Shown here piece by piece: positions 39,601 to 51,524 of a stretch of 60,000 nucleotides of DNA. Position numbers and translations under genes: made by a program. Below the pieces are notes generated by a model. It saw nothing but the letters and a program-made list of their open reading frames with translations, was not told where the DNA came from and made no database searches. Numbering within the stretch: position 1 is the stretch's first letter; every line of letters begins with the position of its first letter. Origin of the DNA: Tubiluchus corallicola (lineage: Eukaryota; Priapulida; Priapulimorpha; Priapulimorphida; Tubiluchidae); the NCBI GenBank assembly GCA_030141605.1, contig JAQGDQ010000301.1:126001-186000 (forward strand). The letters are read 5' to 3'.

Positions 39601-40915
39601 AGCATAGAAACAAGTTTGTGCTGTGGGCCTAATTTTAAGAAATGCATTAAATTAGACGGCGTCATTTTACAGATAGGTGTCTTCAATAATGGGATGGTTG
39701 CTTATTTTAAATTGATCTATGAGCATTTTTGTTTGTCACTATAAATTACCACCTGGTGAATTCTCAAGTTGGACGGATGTGTGCAAGAAAATTTTGGAAT
39801 GTACATTCAAGAAAAAATGAACAACATTTATGAATTGTACTAATTTTAGCATCAACAATACGACATTTGTTTTATTTTTTGGGCTTATTACGACATTGCA
39901 GTAATACCTTGGCAACAACGTTGTGATGGTCCTTGGTCTAATCCATTTGGTGTAGAGGTAAAAGTCGCCTCTCACAATCGTGAATTGTTTTGTTAAAGAG
40001 GCAAATTTTCTTAGCAAAATCTCATTGTTTTGAAAGATATACATCGTACTTGGATCCAGATCATAGTTAACCCAATGGCTAATCTTATTAGACTTTTCCA
40101 TATTAACGAGTGACGTTGTGCAGCTTTGCCTGTATCAGAGGCTTTGCTTACTGCATCAAAATCTAACATTCTCCCTGCTTCTACATGCCTTTTAATTGCT
40201 TTTCCATTTTTTCACTGTTATTATTAACTATTATATTCACTATTTTTAAGGAATAAAGGGTTGCGAAATATTAGGCATTTACGCATTTACAATGCAGACT
40301 TTCCGTAAACGTTTTATAACTTTGTTTGTGCAACATTTTAATTTACAAGCATTTTTTTGGTTAAACTAATTCGGTCTGATTGTTGCAGGGTTTGTGCATG
40401 AATAAAGAGGACGTTCTTCTAGATCCTGGTCTAGTCGTTCGGGCTCACAATGCCGGTATGATTGTCTTTGGTTGGGGTGTCCAAGAAAATGAGGAAATCT
40501 CAAATCTCAAACAAATGGGTTTAGAAGCTGTCATTTTTGACAGGTGAATACAATTATTTTCAACAGTTTGTCGTAAATTTTTTTCTAAGTCAGGAAATGT
40601 TACAAATTATTAAATGTATTCGAAATAAAAAGACTTTGTAGAAGCCTGTTTGGCCAGCGCTTATTCTTATTGCTGCTATTTGTTCCACTTGACCTTTGGA
40701 CTGAATTACTGTAATGCCTACTTTACGCTGACCCTGATTTTGTTTTTTAAAGGATAAACGAGTATAAGTCAGGTGACAATGTGTTCATGGTTGAATACAA
40801 AGAGAAAATGCGAGACACGTTGAAAGAGTATGGTACGCTGCGCAAAGTGACTCAGAGTCATGCTCAAGTTGTGCCAGAAAACAGCCAAACTTCAATTGAT
40901 GACAGCTTACGATAG
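27622..40915 (+). CDS. GPCPD1: GPCPD1-like glycerophosphocholine phosphodiesterase, 14 exons
   Basis: Exons: 27622-27779, 29304-29464, 29922-30112, 32237-32317, 33221-33334, 33938-34100, 34832-34964, 36192-36339, 36554-36643, 37497-37676, 38232-38368, 39411-39546, 40389-40543, 40753-40915. All phases agree, giving 669 aa, close to the vertebrate enzyme. An N-terminal starch-binding-like CBM20 domain (about 8-105, with YMAGSCTQLGAW and VEYRYF) is followed by the conserved SGWLTCQTELR, a variable acidic region, and a GDPD TIM barrel. Catalytic and metal positions are all present: HRG 323-325, EN 340-341, E358 and D360 in VEFDV, H373 in YHD, E465 and K467 in NIEVK. The family hydrolyses glycerophosphocholine to choline and glycerol 3-phosphate in the cytosol; this activity is inferred. 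Exon 2 uses a TTCTAG acceptor inside an open stretch, fixed by phase and by the match to KWENFIFPRS. A MITE ends 24 bp before exon 8. Confidence 0.95.
27780..29303. other. Intron 1 of the GPCPD1-like gene
   Basis: About 1.5 kb. It is AT-rich except for a short stretch near 28305-28380 with several CG dinucleotides (AACGCGTTG, CCCGCGATGACCG), which may be a transposon end or an internal promoter. No exon seen. Confidence 0.4.
30113..32236. other. Intron 3 of the GPCPD1-like gene
   Basis: About 2.1 kb. It contains the first copy of the second MITE family (30971-31135). The open frames at 30130-30638 and 31764-32039 show no family features and no fitting splice phase. Nothing else was noticed. 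Confidence 0.45.
30971..31135. mobile_element. Pogo/Tigger-like MITE family M2, copy 1
   Basis: The left end TACAGTCATACGTTATTATA and the reverse complement of the right end (TATAGTCGAATATCCTTATA) form imperfect terminal inverted repeats. The interior reads CTCGCTTAACGCCAAC and GTCCCAAAGTAGGCGGTATA, both shared with copy 2. The CAGTCAAACCTC-type ends resemble pogo/Tigger DNA transposons. Lies inside GPCPD1 intron 3. Confidence 0.75.
33721..33867 (+). repeat. Inverted repeat arm 1 in GPCPD1 intron 5
   Basis: The core 33761-33867 contains AAGGGATAAACT and GGCATTGGTCAATTGGCCAG. It is the reverse complement of 36766-36873, with clear but imperfect identity over about 105 bases and weaker similarity extending left. 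It is probably a dispersed element present in opposite orientation. Confidence 0.85.
35591..36168 (+). mobile_element. Pogo-like MITE with transposase 5' remnant
   Basis: The terminal inverted repeats TACCGTATATACTCGC.../...GCGAGTATATACGGTA match for about 25 bases and include the TA target duplication at each end, leaving an element of about 574 bp. The word GGCTTATATGCG or a close variant occurs at least five times: in both terminal repeats, near 35655, near 36069 and near 36126. Near 36007 an ATG opens the frame MPGEKRKHMSYTADFKLKV, which looks like the N-terminal helix-turn-helix of pogo/Jerky/CENP-B-type transposases. It then runs straight into the right-end repeats, so most of the transposase is deleted. 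The element lies in GPCPD1 intron 7 and ends 24 bp before exon 8. Confidence 0.88.
36766..36905 (-). repeat. Inverted repeat arm 2 in GPCPD1 intron 9
   Basis: The reverse complement of the element at 33721-33867. Its core carries CTGGCCAATTGACCAATGCC and AGTTTATCCCTT. Together the two arms flank GPCPD1 exons 6-9. Confidence 0.85.
36996..37291 (+). repeat. Dispersed repeat family R1, copy C
   Basis: The most diverged of the three copies. It keeps TCTAACTAGCAAATGGCGAA, GAAATGCATGTAACAG and the right end GGTTTTGCTCTAAGG. It lies in GPCPD1 intron 9, next to inverted repeat arm 2. Confidence 0.85.
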
Positions 40916-41199
40916 AAGTGTTGTCATAGTGTGTAATACACAGTTTGAAATTTGCTACTTGGTAGCTACAAGACAGCTAAATGCACACATTTACACACAT
41001 TTGCATAAGAGTTTTTTTATTACATGTAACTAACAATTTTTGATGACAGAGTGCCTATCTCTGCATACTAATGTGACATAACATTTTTGTGTTGTATTAC
41101 AATATGTACTATTGGGAACTATTGATAGTGCACATTTCATCATATTTGTATATCATTAATTTCATTACAGTGGGATGTTGTTGATTTTTGTTGTTACTA

Positions 41200-41205
41200 A
41201 ATAAA
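41200..41205 (+). terminator. Candidate poly(A) signal of the GPCPD1-like gene
   Basis: AATAAA lies 285 bases after the stop codon. A minus-strand AATAAA sits at 41016-41021 and could serve the convergent TRUB2-like gene. If both are used, the two 3' UTRs overlap by nearly 200 bases. Confidence 0.4.
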
Positions 41206-41428
41206 TTATTTAACTGCAAAAAGCTATTTAGCTTCTCTATTCACAGCTCTGAAACTATTATGCATTTCAAGATATGCTATCAAATAAACACCATCAGTTT
41301 TTTAATGTCTTTGGCACCAAGCTTACAATCCGATGACTGACATGCTGAATCATTCCTTGATGTTGTCAGCATCTGGCAACTGGAACGGTCTTGTAATAAG
41401 TTTTCACTAAACCACTAATTTACAGGCA

Positions 41429-41894
41429 TCAGGAATTTGAATGTTTTTCTTCCACCACAGGCACACCCAGCTTTAAATGTGACTCCTCGTCGGGTGCTTG
41501 CACGAAAAGTTTTGCTCGGGATCGCAAGTGATAAATATTCTGTATAATGTCCTGTATATTCCAATGTTTTCTTAGTAATGCATCAGCGAGGTTAAAGTTT
41601 CCGTGACGTACTCGTCGCACCTGTAATGATAAAAATGCTGCTATCTAATCTTACGAACGACGGCACTAATGTGTTCCAGCAAAACATATCATTGAGTAAC
41701 TAATGGTTAAATGCTAAATGTGCTGTAAGGAATGCAAGTTGAATCTTATTCAAAAATCAATAATAATAATTTGGCACCAGAAAAACACCCTCAATTAGCA
41801 ATAAGCCTACCTTTGTTTTTTTAGATGCACAAAGTCTGCATTAACATTGTGTTTAATTATGTGCTGTACACCATAAAAATGGCACAAATATATA

Positions 41895-41948
<54 letters not shown>

Positions 41949-44900
41949 TATATATTTGTGCCATTTTATATAATATAATATAATATTTTGTGCCATATAT
42001 ATATAAGCTTATTATCTCGGCGAGTACACATCTAATTTTGAAAAGAGATTAATTCTAAAATGCACAAACCGTTCCTAATAACCAAAATGTTAGTATTTAT
42101 ATTTTGTCATATACAGTTGTGCACATTAAATGAAAAAACTATTTTCACTACGATAGTAAATATCTTTCCTATGAACAATTAAGCCTCACACTAGTAAATA
42201 GCTTTTTTGGCTATGTATTTTATAATTGACTGCTGCCAGCCATTGCGTCACCGACAATGGGGCAAGGCGAGCAAGATTACCGTGGACGTGATTTCTTATT
42301 TCATTATACAGCTTCTTTGTTTAAATCAAGTTTTAATCTTTTCTTGTTACAAGACATCACTAATAGTTCATAATTGTCTATAATAGTCAATAATTTAGTT
42401 CTGTTAGCTCAGGATTTAAACCAGTATCATATAAGATCGTTAACTCGAGCTATGATTTTAAGAGTTAACATACGTTTGTAGTGCACAGGATCTTTTGTGA
42501 AGAATTAAAGATGTTTTTCATTATCCTCTAAAACAGTAATTTAATTTGTTAGAATTTGTAAAAAAATATTGAAAAATTAGTGCACATATGCACATTAATC
42601 TAGATGCACTGCACAGCAACTGTTAGAGATCAATGGCTAAAGTTGAAGGTCCTGTTTTTGTATCTTTGACAAAATTACGACAACTCGCTTAATTACTAAT
42701 TGGACAACATTTTATTACTTCAAGTGAAATGAAGGATATGTTAAAACAGATTTATAACAAAATTCTAGTTCCCATTTTCTTATACGTGCTCTCTTTGTTC
42801 CAAGTGTAACTAACTAACTCAGATCATTAATCACAAGATTTGACACAAATATGACACCTGTAATGTCTGAAAAGTTCGTTGAAAGTGATTGTCTGGGCAA
42901 TTGCAAATCAGGTGCTATGTTTTTAATCTGAATGAGAGGCTAATTTTTAGACAGAACCGGAATAGGAAATCAGATAGAACGTTCTAGAACGAGATGTTGA
43001 AAACCACGTTTTATTGATCCTACAAATTCATTAAAGTTAAAGTCCTGTTTATATCTAATCACCATCTTGAGTACGTATTACTTGTCACTCACCCTGATAG
43101 GTCATATCAAAGTTTCTGCTTAATGTATGTCCATTAACGCATATCACATGTTTGATTGGGTTATGTGACTGTAACTGATTTTGGACCATGTGGGTCCATT
43201 GTGGATGCCGGAGCAGTGGTTAGTTAACTAGCTAACTGATAAAAACACTACTATGTTAGGGGTGTTAGTTTTCTACAAGCTCAAGTTTTATTTCCCGAGA
43301 ATTTCTACGACAAATTTTGTGCACCACTAAAATTTAACTATTAGAGCATTCAGTTTCCGTGTCAATGAAGTCGGAACTAGGATTATATAATTGGATTAGG
43401 CCACTATGCAGTACTTTCCTACCTGTGTGCAATGAGCTGTCGATTTTAATTGTAGCCCAATATCATGAATCAGATGCGCTAAGTAATGATAGCTTTCATT
43501 GATGCATTGAATTTCTAGAAACAAAAATCCACAAATGTAACTTCATAACATCAATATTTATCATGTTACATTTAAAATGAGAGTTTTTCATGTTCAACAA
43601 GAGTGCAGATTATGAAAAAAAATGCATCTGACTAAAAGATGACGCCACGTTTGTTTGTACTTGAGCACAAAGTACGTTTACAAGCAGCTTTAGACATTTG
43701 ACAAATCTTTAAACAGGCAGTCTTTGAAAAGACACATTCACTCATCAGATGGCCACTTATATCTTCACACAGATGTTTTTATTTTTTCACTCCTTCAGAG
43801 TTTTCATAAATTTTTCAGCCAGCTCCAACTATACCACTATGTTTTCATATACCTCCAAAGCTTCAGAATTCTACAAATCTTCGGACATTTTACCCACATC
43901 TTAATACAGTGTCTGGCATTTTTACATTTCTTCCGAAGTTAGTATAAATTTTCGTCAACTGCAAGCACGAGACATCCTAAGGTACAATCAAGCCTTGTTA
44001 TAAATGCCTATCTTTATATAGCCAACCTCGCTTAACCCCCAAATTTTTTAGCAAAATAAAATGTCTTTATTCGCATAGACGCGTATGTATTAATGCACCT
44101 AGTAATAATGCCAAACTCACTATAATGCCAACTTTTTTCTTTTTTTTGCGGTCCCAAAGTAGGTGGTATAAAGAGGTTTGACTGTACTTATAAAAAAAAG
44201 AAGAAAGATTAAAGCCTGCTAATGTCGACATCAGCAACATTAAGGAAATGATCAATGTGTGCCTTGCAGCCTGCGTATCTGTGGCTTAACAGCCACTCTC
44301 AAAGCTGGTTGCCACTATTATGAATTGACGACAGACAACAATGAGCAAGAAAGTCAACATCCCTGAAAAACCAGCTGATCCACCATGAATTGTCAGGAGC
44401 TCTTGGAAGTAAAACAAAGCCCAAGAGACACACAAAAAAGTGTTTGGATAAACAACAACAACAAAACAGTTAACTGACTTGTGCCTGTCACTTTGCTCAT
44501 GATAAATATCGGCAAACTAAATTTTGCACAAAGCAACAACGTCCCACAGGTGTCTTCATCACTTTCGCTTCACAGCAGCAGCAGCAACAACAACAACGAA
44601 AACGACAATAGCAGCACGCTTGACTGACTTGCAACTGCTACACTAATTCATGAAAAAACATTAGCAGATATAATGTAGTCGAGGCGGCAAGTGTCCTCTA
44701 GAAGGGCATTAACTAATTCACTTACTAAAACATTAACACTAACAGGCACAATTTATATTTTTCTACTTCATAGGAAATGCCAACATCACTTTGAAAATGG
44801 AAGACGAATTTATGAGTTAAGTGACTATATATTTTATATGCACCAGCACTTGGCAACTGCTAGGAGTTAATAGGATAACCACATCTGAGATTTGATTGTA

Positions 44901-47900
44901 CAGTAATTCAAAATTTCTTACCCATTTTACATTTTACTTACCTAGAGTAAAATTGGGTGGCTCAAATTTCAAGCACTTTATCCCGTAAATGAGAGTAACT
45001 CTTTGGTCTTTTGGTCGTATTAAACCTTTAACAGCCAAGTCATACGCTTCTTGTGTTTGCAGGTCTATGTCTGAGCTCCTGCGATATAAATTCAAACTGT
45101 TAGCACCAAGTTAATCAGTATGTTGTCATCAAAAGATATATACTGTGAGGAAGATCAAACTTTACACGTAGACACCATGTTGACATGAAACAATCGACTC
45201 CATAGTACAGCAAAAACTCAAGAGCTTCTTACTGTGACTGCTTTTGACACTTTTCCATTATAGAATCAATACTGGCTGGTTTTTGGACTGCAAATGAGAG
45301 GACGTCAAGCAAGTACCAAATTTGCATAAAAAGGTTGAAAAGGTAAATCTTCAAGGATGATTACACTGATTATAATATTAACTAAAATTCAAGAAGGTGC
45401 ATTTTCGCCCTGGTACTAAACTACAGGAGAAGACATTTTCTCCTTGCTTTAGGTAGGGTGTATGGGCCTAACAAGTCTGTGTTGTTCCTATATATGAAAT
45501 AAACACAAAAATTGAGTTGATTCTGCATCAAATGACAGATGTTTCATAATTACATAACCTGACTACAATTTGACAATTCTTCTCTTTAGTTTCAAGGGAA
45601 AAGGTTAGCTGAATAGCTGAATGATTGCAGCATATTATGCTTTATGCCTGAAGTTAAAGTATGCCGATGCTAGTGAGCAAATGTTACATTACTGTCTTAG
45701 TTCAATACTTGTCCTGGGAATTTCACTCGTCATATTGTTTACGGTTGTTTACATCATGAAGGAGGGATGATTTACATCGCAGACTTTTATGAAAAAATTT
45801 CAATTGTTATGTTACATCAGGTACATGAGTAAAAGTTTCGAATAAATAAGTAAATCACTGTCTTTTCATTTTACATGTTTATACAACTCCAAAAACATAA
45901 AAACATGGAACAGCCTTTATAGTATCACAATGGTTATTTAATTATTTCAGAAGTTTTTGCCCTAATGGGTCTCATCAGCTGAAAAATTACAGATAAAATG
46001 TTAAACAGTATGTACCAATGCGAAATAAGTACATTAAAAGCAAAAATAGTAGCTAAACAATGCTTTTAGTTGATTTTAATGTTTCTTGTTTGAAGTTCAT
46101 CTAGATGGGGCGAGCCACAGCAGAAATGATATTACAGTGTTTCTTTATAAATATTAAAATTATATTGGCTGGACTTTGCTATAATGCCATACAAGATGTG
46201 CTGCGTGCTAAAAAATCTATGTATGTTATTACATATATTTTATTATAATTTTGGCCGGGACATAATAAAATCATGGTAATACTCAGAGTTTTCTTATAAC
46301 TAGAACTGTATTATCAGTGTAACGTCTGCAAGATACAGATACAGCCACAACAGTTGAAAAATTAGTGAATACTAAAACAAACGTTTATTAAATGAGCATC
46401 AGTTTAGATAACCATGTGAACAAAGCAAATCCCACATTACGTAACTTCTACCTCGTGGTGAGCCCGCTTGAATAATAAGGGAAATCTTAGTAAGCACAAA
46501 CATTAAAATATTAGCCACAGATAAGAACACGTCACAATGAGGATTCCACTGTAATGAGAAAACTTACGAAAACATTGCTTTCTGATGACTAGATTGAATG
46601 CCTGAAATAACTCTGTCCAACTTTTCTTGAGAAACATGTCCTAAAACAATGATGACATACTAGATAAGTTGAGATGTATTAAGCATAAAAAATTTCATTC
46701 CATTAAAACTGATTGGCATTAATAGGATTAACAAAATGTCTAACAAAAATTAACTGAGGTTAAAGTGAACTGAAACACAGTGTATCAGACAAACTAACCT
46801 ATGTATGAGTGACATATAAGCAGAAAAGTGGATATTTAGGTCATGTGGCATCAACGTGAAACCCGTCAACAAAATGATCAAAAAAGGATGGCTGGAAAGT
46901 GAGTCCTAAGCATAATCTGACAGGATAGCCCAAAACAAGTGCTGCTAGGTAACCTGGAAATAGGAAATTTGAAAACTGACACCCCAAGATAGTTATTTCT
47001 CTTGCTCTCTTACTCTCTTGCTCCAGAATTATATACAAATCTTTACTGACTGTGCAGCAAATGCTGGAGGTGACTGCCTAAAAGGTTTGTTTAAACAATC
47101 ATTTTGGTCACCTGCTGGATTAGTTGGCTACTTCACTAATAGGAGAGGGTGATTTTTTGACTAGACAATTCATCAGTTATCCTATAATCCACTTTGTGCC
47201 ATTTTGTGTTTGTATTTGTTTGTGTGACTATAATTTGCAAACAACATTATTGCTATAATCCCTGACTGCTACTAAAATTCATAGCAGATATAAACTGACA
47301 TAAGAGTGCGTGAAAATGTATGTTTTCTAGTTAAACTGATGTTTACGTGTACATAATACAGCACCAGTACATACACAGTTGTAAATAAGACTAGCCAATT
47401 TAAAAACCTTATAAATAAACTAACGACATTCTTACTAAAAGTTGACCGCTCCTTCGCACGACCTTTGTTTGTAAAGTCATCCGTGGCTAATCCTAGCTGA
47501 CCAACCAAATGATAAGCCTGTAAAGAAAAGACATGAAGTGTTGAAAACACCAATTCTACAGTTTTCTTTGTACCCATGAATTTAAATTCCGCACACCGAA
47601 TTTCGCAAAATACTTGCAAACATTAAGCAAGATAAAGAAAGTACAAAAACAAAACAGTAATTTCTGAACAGTAGGCTTCCCATGCCAAGTAGTAAAGTGG
47701 CAAAAATGAAATGTTCTAGCCACCTTAGCATTTAAGGCTAACCATTAGAAATAAGCCCCTTATATTAGTGCAATGCATTACAATTAATTAATCAAAATCT
47801 ATTTTAGTAGAAAATTAAAAAAGTATATTGCTTGAAAAATTTACATCTCCGAAAGGATGTCACAGTTTAATTTTGTCTGTGATTTAATCTCATACACACT

Positions 47901-50570
47901 ACAAAATTGCATATGAAAGTCAAATCACATCTGAGTGAGAATGTAGAGCTTGATTAAAGAGTACACATATGTACCTAACATGTTCTTATTGATTCAACAT
48001 AACATATTTATCAACTAATATGATACATATATACTAATATGTACTTACCATTACGTGAAAAGAGTCATCTAAGTTATAAAGTAGCTTACGACCATAATTA
48101 ATGCCAACAACTGAAATAAGAGATAGTGCAAAATTGTTAGCATTAAAAATATATATAGCTAAGCTTACAAACAGCAGTCTTTTTACATATAAGACAGGCT
48201 TGCAGATACAGTACAATAGAATTTGCATATAAATCGTTAAAGTGACAATAGCCTGTTATATAATTATAGATGCTAATAAATATAAATCATAAAGAGAATA
48301 AATAATTTTTTCATTTGTTGTTAGTGCACAAAGCTTCTAAGAACCTTTCACTAACTATCAAAGGCATCTCCAAATTAGCCTACCAAACTGCATGTGTATA
48401 GTTGTGTATGTGTGCAGTAATAATACACTTTGTATCATGTTCTGCAGATACAGTAATGGCACGTACCTAGCCGTGTTTCTAAACACAAAACAAACCAAAA
48501 CTTGCATAGACATGTATTTCTCATTTAGTCGCTGTGCAGCATAATAGGTGAATGCTTCTCTTGCATGCCAGCCATGACAGCAATTATGCAAAACTTTTTT
48601 TACTTACTTTATAATCCCAGATCGAATGCTTAATGGCAAAGCCTTAACTAACAGAGGTAGTTGCGGCTAGACTGCAATCTAGCTCATTCAATTATAACTC
48701 TCTAAAATGAGATCCTGAAACAGTAGCAGTGTCTACCCCCTTCTGGCTGCATTTTTACTATAGCTTATATACATTATTACAATATACATATATCCTTCCT
48801 CAATGAGGTACATGACATAGCTGGGAAAAATATTGCAAATGAACCTGTACAGGAGATCGTTTTCCGGTAGCCAACCATTTAATAAACAGGCTTGGTGTTG
48901 CTTAAGTTAGATTACCAACTACGATCAACATCCCAGCGACTAGTATAATGTCGAAGATACTTTGTTCATATTACTATTGAGTTGAAATATCTCAGCTAGT
49001 GAACCACAATATTACCTGAGACACCTGAAGCATTTTTGTGTAAAGTGTCAGCAAATAATATCTTCATGTCTTCTGGAAGATACCGAGGACCAACAACTAA
49101 AATAAATCATGTGACCACAGTTACAGCTTTATGTTATTGTAATAAAATTGATAAATATTGGTATTTGCAGTATACAAATCTGGTTTATTACAACACAGAA
49201 GTTTTGAGACTCTCAGTATTTCCTCAGAATAAATTCACAAATTTGAACGGAAATAGTGCAATGATGACTAAAATAAATTAATTATAATAACATTATTTCT
49301 ACTAAGTTCACATCTGTTGTCACTTCTATTATGATCCGATACACTATCGTTAACTTCTGATGGAAGTTAGATGGGAATTGATATGATGTAAGTAATAAAT
49401 TATATCAAATCAGTCGTTCAAATAACACTGACACATTTGCCTTTGCTGAATCTCACAAAGAAGTGCGTTTTTTTAGAAAAATTTGTGCCCTCGCGGGATC
49501 AACTTTATCCTGTGGAGTGCACCGCAAAAACTAGATGAACTGGACATTTGCGAAGAGAGTATACGTTGTGAGAAACCCCAGTCATAGCTAAAAGAAAGGG
49601 TTTCAGATATAGTAATCATCTATTAACGGCCTCATTCACAGTTATACTGAGTCCCACAAAAATCATATAATTCACTAAGAAGAGTTATCTAACAAATAAG
49701 GGGCCATGTTCTTAGGTGAAATCTGAACACCTGCATTAATGCAGCTAAATACCGATTAAGTTAAAGACTTTTCCGTGTCTGACCAACTGCAATGGCAAAT
49801 CTGAAATCTCCAAAAATACGGCTAAATATAGTTAAAGCCTGTTAAAGTAACTAACCCAAAGGATTATCGGCAAAATCAGGAACAGTAGTTACCATCAAGG
49901 CACTTGTGTCATTAGGATTGTCATTTATCTTTACAAGTGTTCTCGGCTCTCGACAAACCATTTCATTTAGATCTGAAAAAAACAGAATTTTAGCAATTGC
50001 TCTGCTGGCACACATCTAAGCCTCTGTGAATTTTAGAAACACAATTGCAAAATGTTTAGTAAATTGTAGCTACACCTGTTTGAAAGATATTACTTTCTCT
50101 CAACTTTACCGTAGTCTAACAGTTAATGTTGGCAGTGTGGCAATGACTTTTCCGTTAACAAAATCTTTGTGATTTTATTACAAATTTATTAGCGAATTAA
50201 TTGTAGAGGTGGTTGCGTCACTTCTCCTGTATCTGTCATGGCAGTAATAATAATAACTGGTCACCAACAACATAAACAGTCTTTTTAGGGACACAATAGC
50301 ATACATTTGTCAGTTCAATGATAGAGACATAGTGACTGAGTAATCAATAAATACTAATGGCACGGCTATTTATAGTAAAGAAAGCAAAGTCGATACTCAA
50401 GGTTATATGAATTTTGTTAACACAATACCTCTAGCCAGGTTGGATATCAAAATGTGCTTAACAAAAGCAAAATGCAATCCTTCCGGTTTATAGATGCAAA
50501 AAAGACCATTCAGGTGCTTAAATGCCTCTGGTGCATAGCTTGTTACTAGTGTAGTAAGTTTACTTGCCAT
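41429..50570 (-). CDS. TRUB2: TRUB2-like mitochondrial tRNA/mRNA pseudouridine synthase, 9 exons
   Basis: Minus-strand exons: 50570-50429, 49972-49856, 49096-49016, 48110-48049, 47517-47436, 46640-46568, 45078-44942, 43514-43423, 41620-41429. All phases agree, giving 325 aa, against about 331 in vertebrate TRUB2. Recognisable segments in order: LNGLFCIYKPEG (family KPPG), VTTVPDFADNPLVVGP, NASGVSVVGINYG, HLVGQLGLATDDF, EKLDRVISGIQSSHQKAM, LQTQEAYDLAVKGLIRP, LIHDIGLQLKSTAHCTQ and VRRVRHGNFNLADALL. TruB enzymes isomerise uridine to pseudouridine; in vertebrates TRUB2 acts in mitochondrial RNA granules. The catalytic Asp normally found in the LD-x-x-A-S/T-G-V loop is His106 here (LHKNASGV), so catalysis is doubtful. 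The start ATG lies two bases after a TTTTAG acceptor, so a non-coding 5' exon is likely. A clear mitochondrial presequence is not obvious. Family identity is strong. Confidence 0.93.
41876..41967. repeat. Perfect 92-bp palindrome with (TA)n centre
   Basis: The left arm AAAATGGCACAAATATATAT and the right arm ATATATATTTGTGCCATTTT are exact reverse complements, joined by a TA tract that is itself self-complementary. A further TTTTGTGCCATATATATA lies just downstream at about 41986-42003. It is in the last intron of the TRUB2-like gene. Confidence 0.95.
43983..44186. mobile_element. Pogo/Tigger-like MITE family M2, copy 2
   Basis: The left end TACAATCAAGCCTTGTTATA and the reverse complement of the right end (TACAGTCAAACCTCTTTATA) are imperfect terminal inverted repeats. 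The interior words AACCTCGCTTAAC and GTCCCAAAGTAGGTGGTATA are shared with copy 1. Lies in intron 7 of the TRUB2-like gene. No transposase remains. Confidence 0.8.
44445..44625. repeat. CAA/CAG-rich low-complexity tract
   Basis: Runs of CAACAACAACAAC near 44450-44465 and CAGCAGCAGCAGCAACAACA near 44575-44600, in intron 7 of the TRUB2-like gene. No associated coding frame. Confidence 0.7.
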
Positions 50571-51524
50571 CACTAAAAAGAAAGATTAGAATTTCAGTAC
50601 AAGTACCCTAATACATTAATAATGGCTAACATCTAATAATACTAACTTTCTGATAGTAGATAGCCTTTAACACGTACTTGACATAGCTTATGATCTGTGT
50701 GATGTCATTAGCTAAATAGAAGTGGCTTTATTTTTCAAATGGTGAGTTTAAGGATCGAATCGTTCATCGTAGGTTATACATAGTACAATAGTGAAACACA
50801 AGAACATACTTGCAAAAAAAGACCTCAGTGCTCCTTTAAATTTCAAAACCATACCAACTATGCTGTTGACAAAGCTCAGAGAACACTTTCACTTATCAAA
50901 AGAAATTCCTCCTACCTAAATGGGCCAACGATGACTCAATTATATATGCCGAAGGTTGCATCAACTTTAGCCTAGTAGGCATTGCAGTTTTAAATCCAGC
51001 AAGGTAAGACATGATAAGGCAGACTGAACCATTTCAATGTTGTACCGGTAGTTTCCCAGAATACTACACTTAATCAGACTCACGATGCTAAGGCTGACAT
51101 TAAACTATAGGTGCAAAGGTGAAGAGGCAGGACATGATTCAAACCTTCCACATTCTAAAAAGCTTGACAACATTGATGCTAGCAAACTATTTTCTTATTA
51201 CACATTTTAAGGTACGTGAGGTCATGCACATAAGATCAAGAACAGAGACAGCAGAAACGGGAAACATTTTCAACAAGGGCGGTTAGCGAATGGAAAAAAT
51301 TGCTCAACAGTGTAGTGCAAGCTTCTTGAGTTCTATTTACATGATGCAATTTTGTCGCTTGAGTCAGACTTATATGTCCAAAACTTCCCATGTAAACTGC
51401 ATATGTGATACGATTTTATGACTTAGGCGAATGATGCATGTTCTAATTTCCATGGACATCGTAAGCAGGATGGAAGAATCCTGTAAATCAGGCAAGTGAG
51501 ATTAGGGGTGTAGATGAAAATGAC

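Noticed and set aside
45235-45291. Extra coding exon of the TRUB2-like gene
   Set aside because: In the phase left by exon 6 it runs into a stop, while skipping it gives a gap-free match to the family (HQKAMFSSSDIDLQTQEAY).
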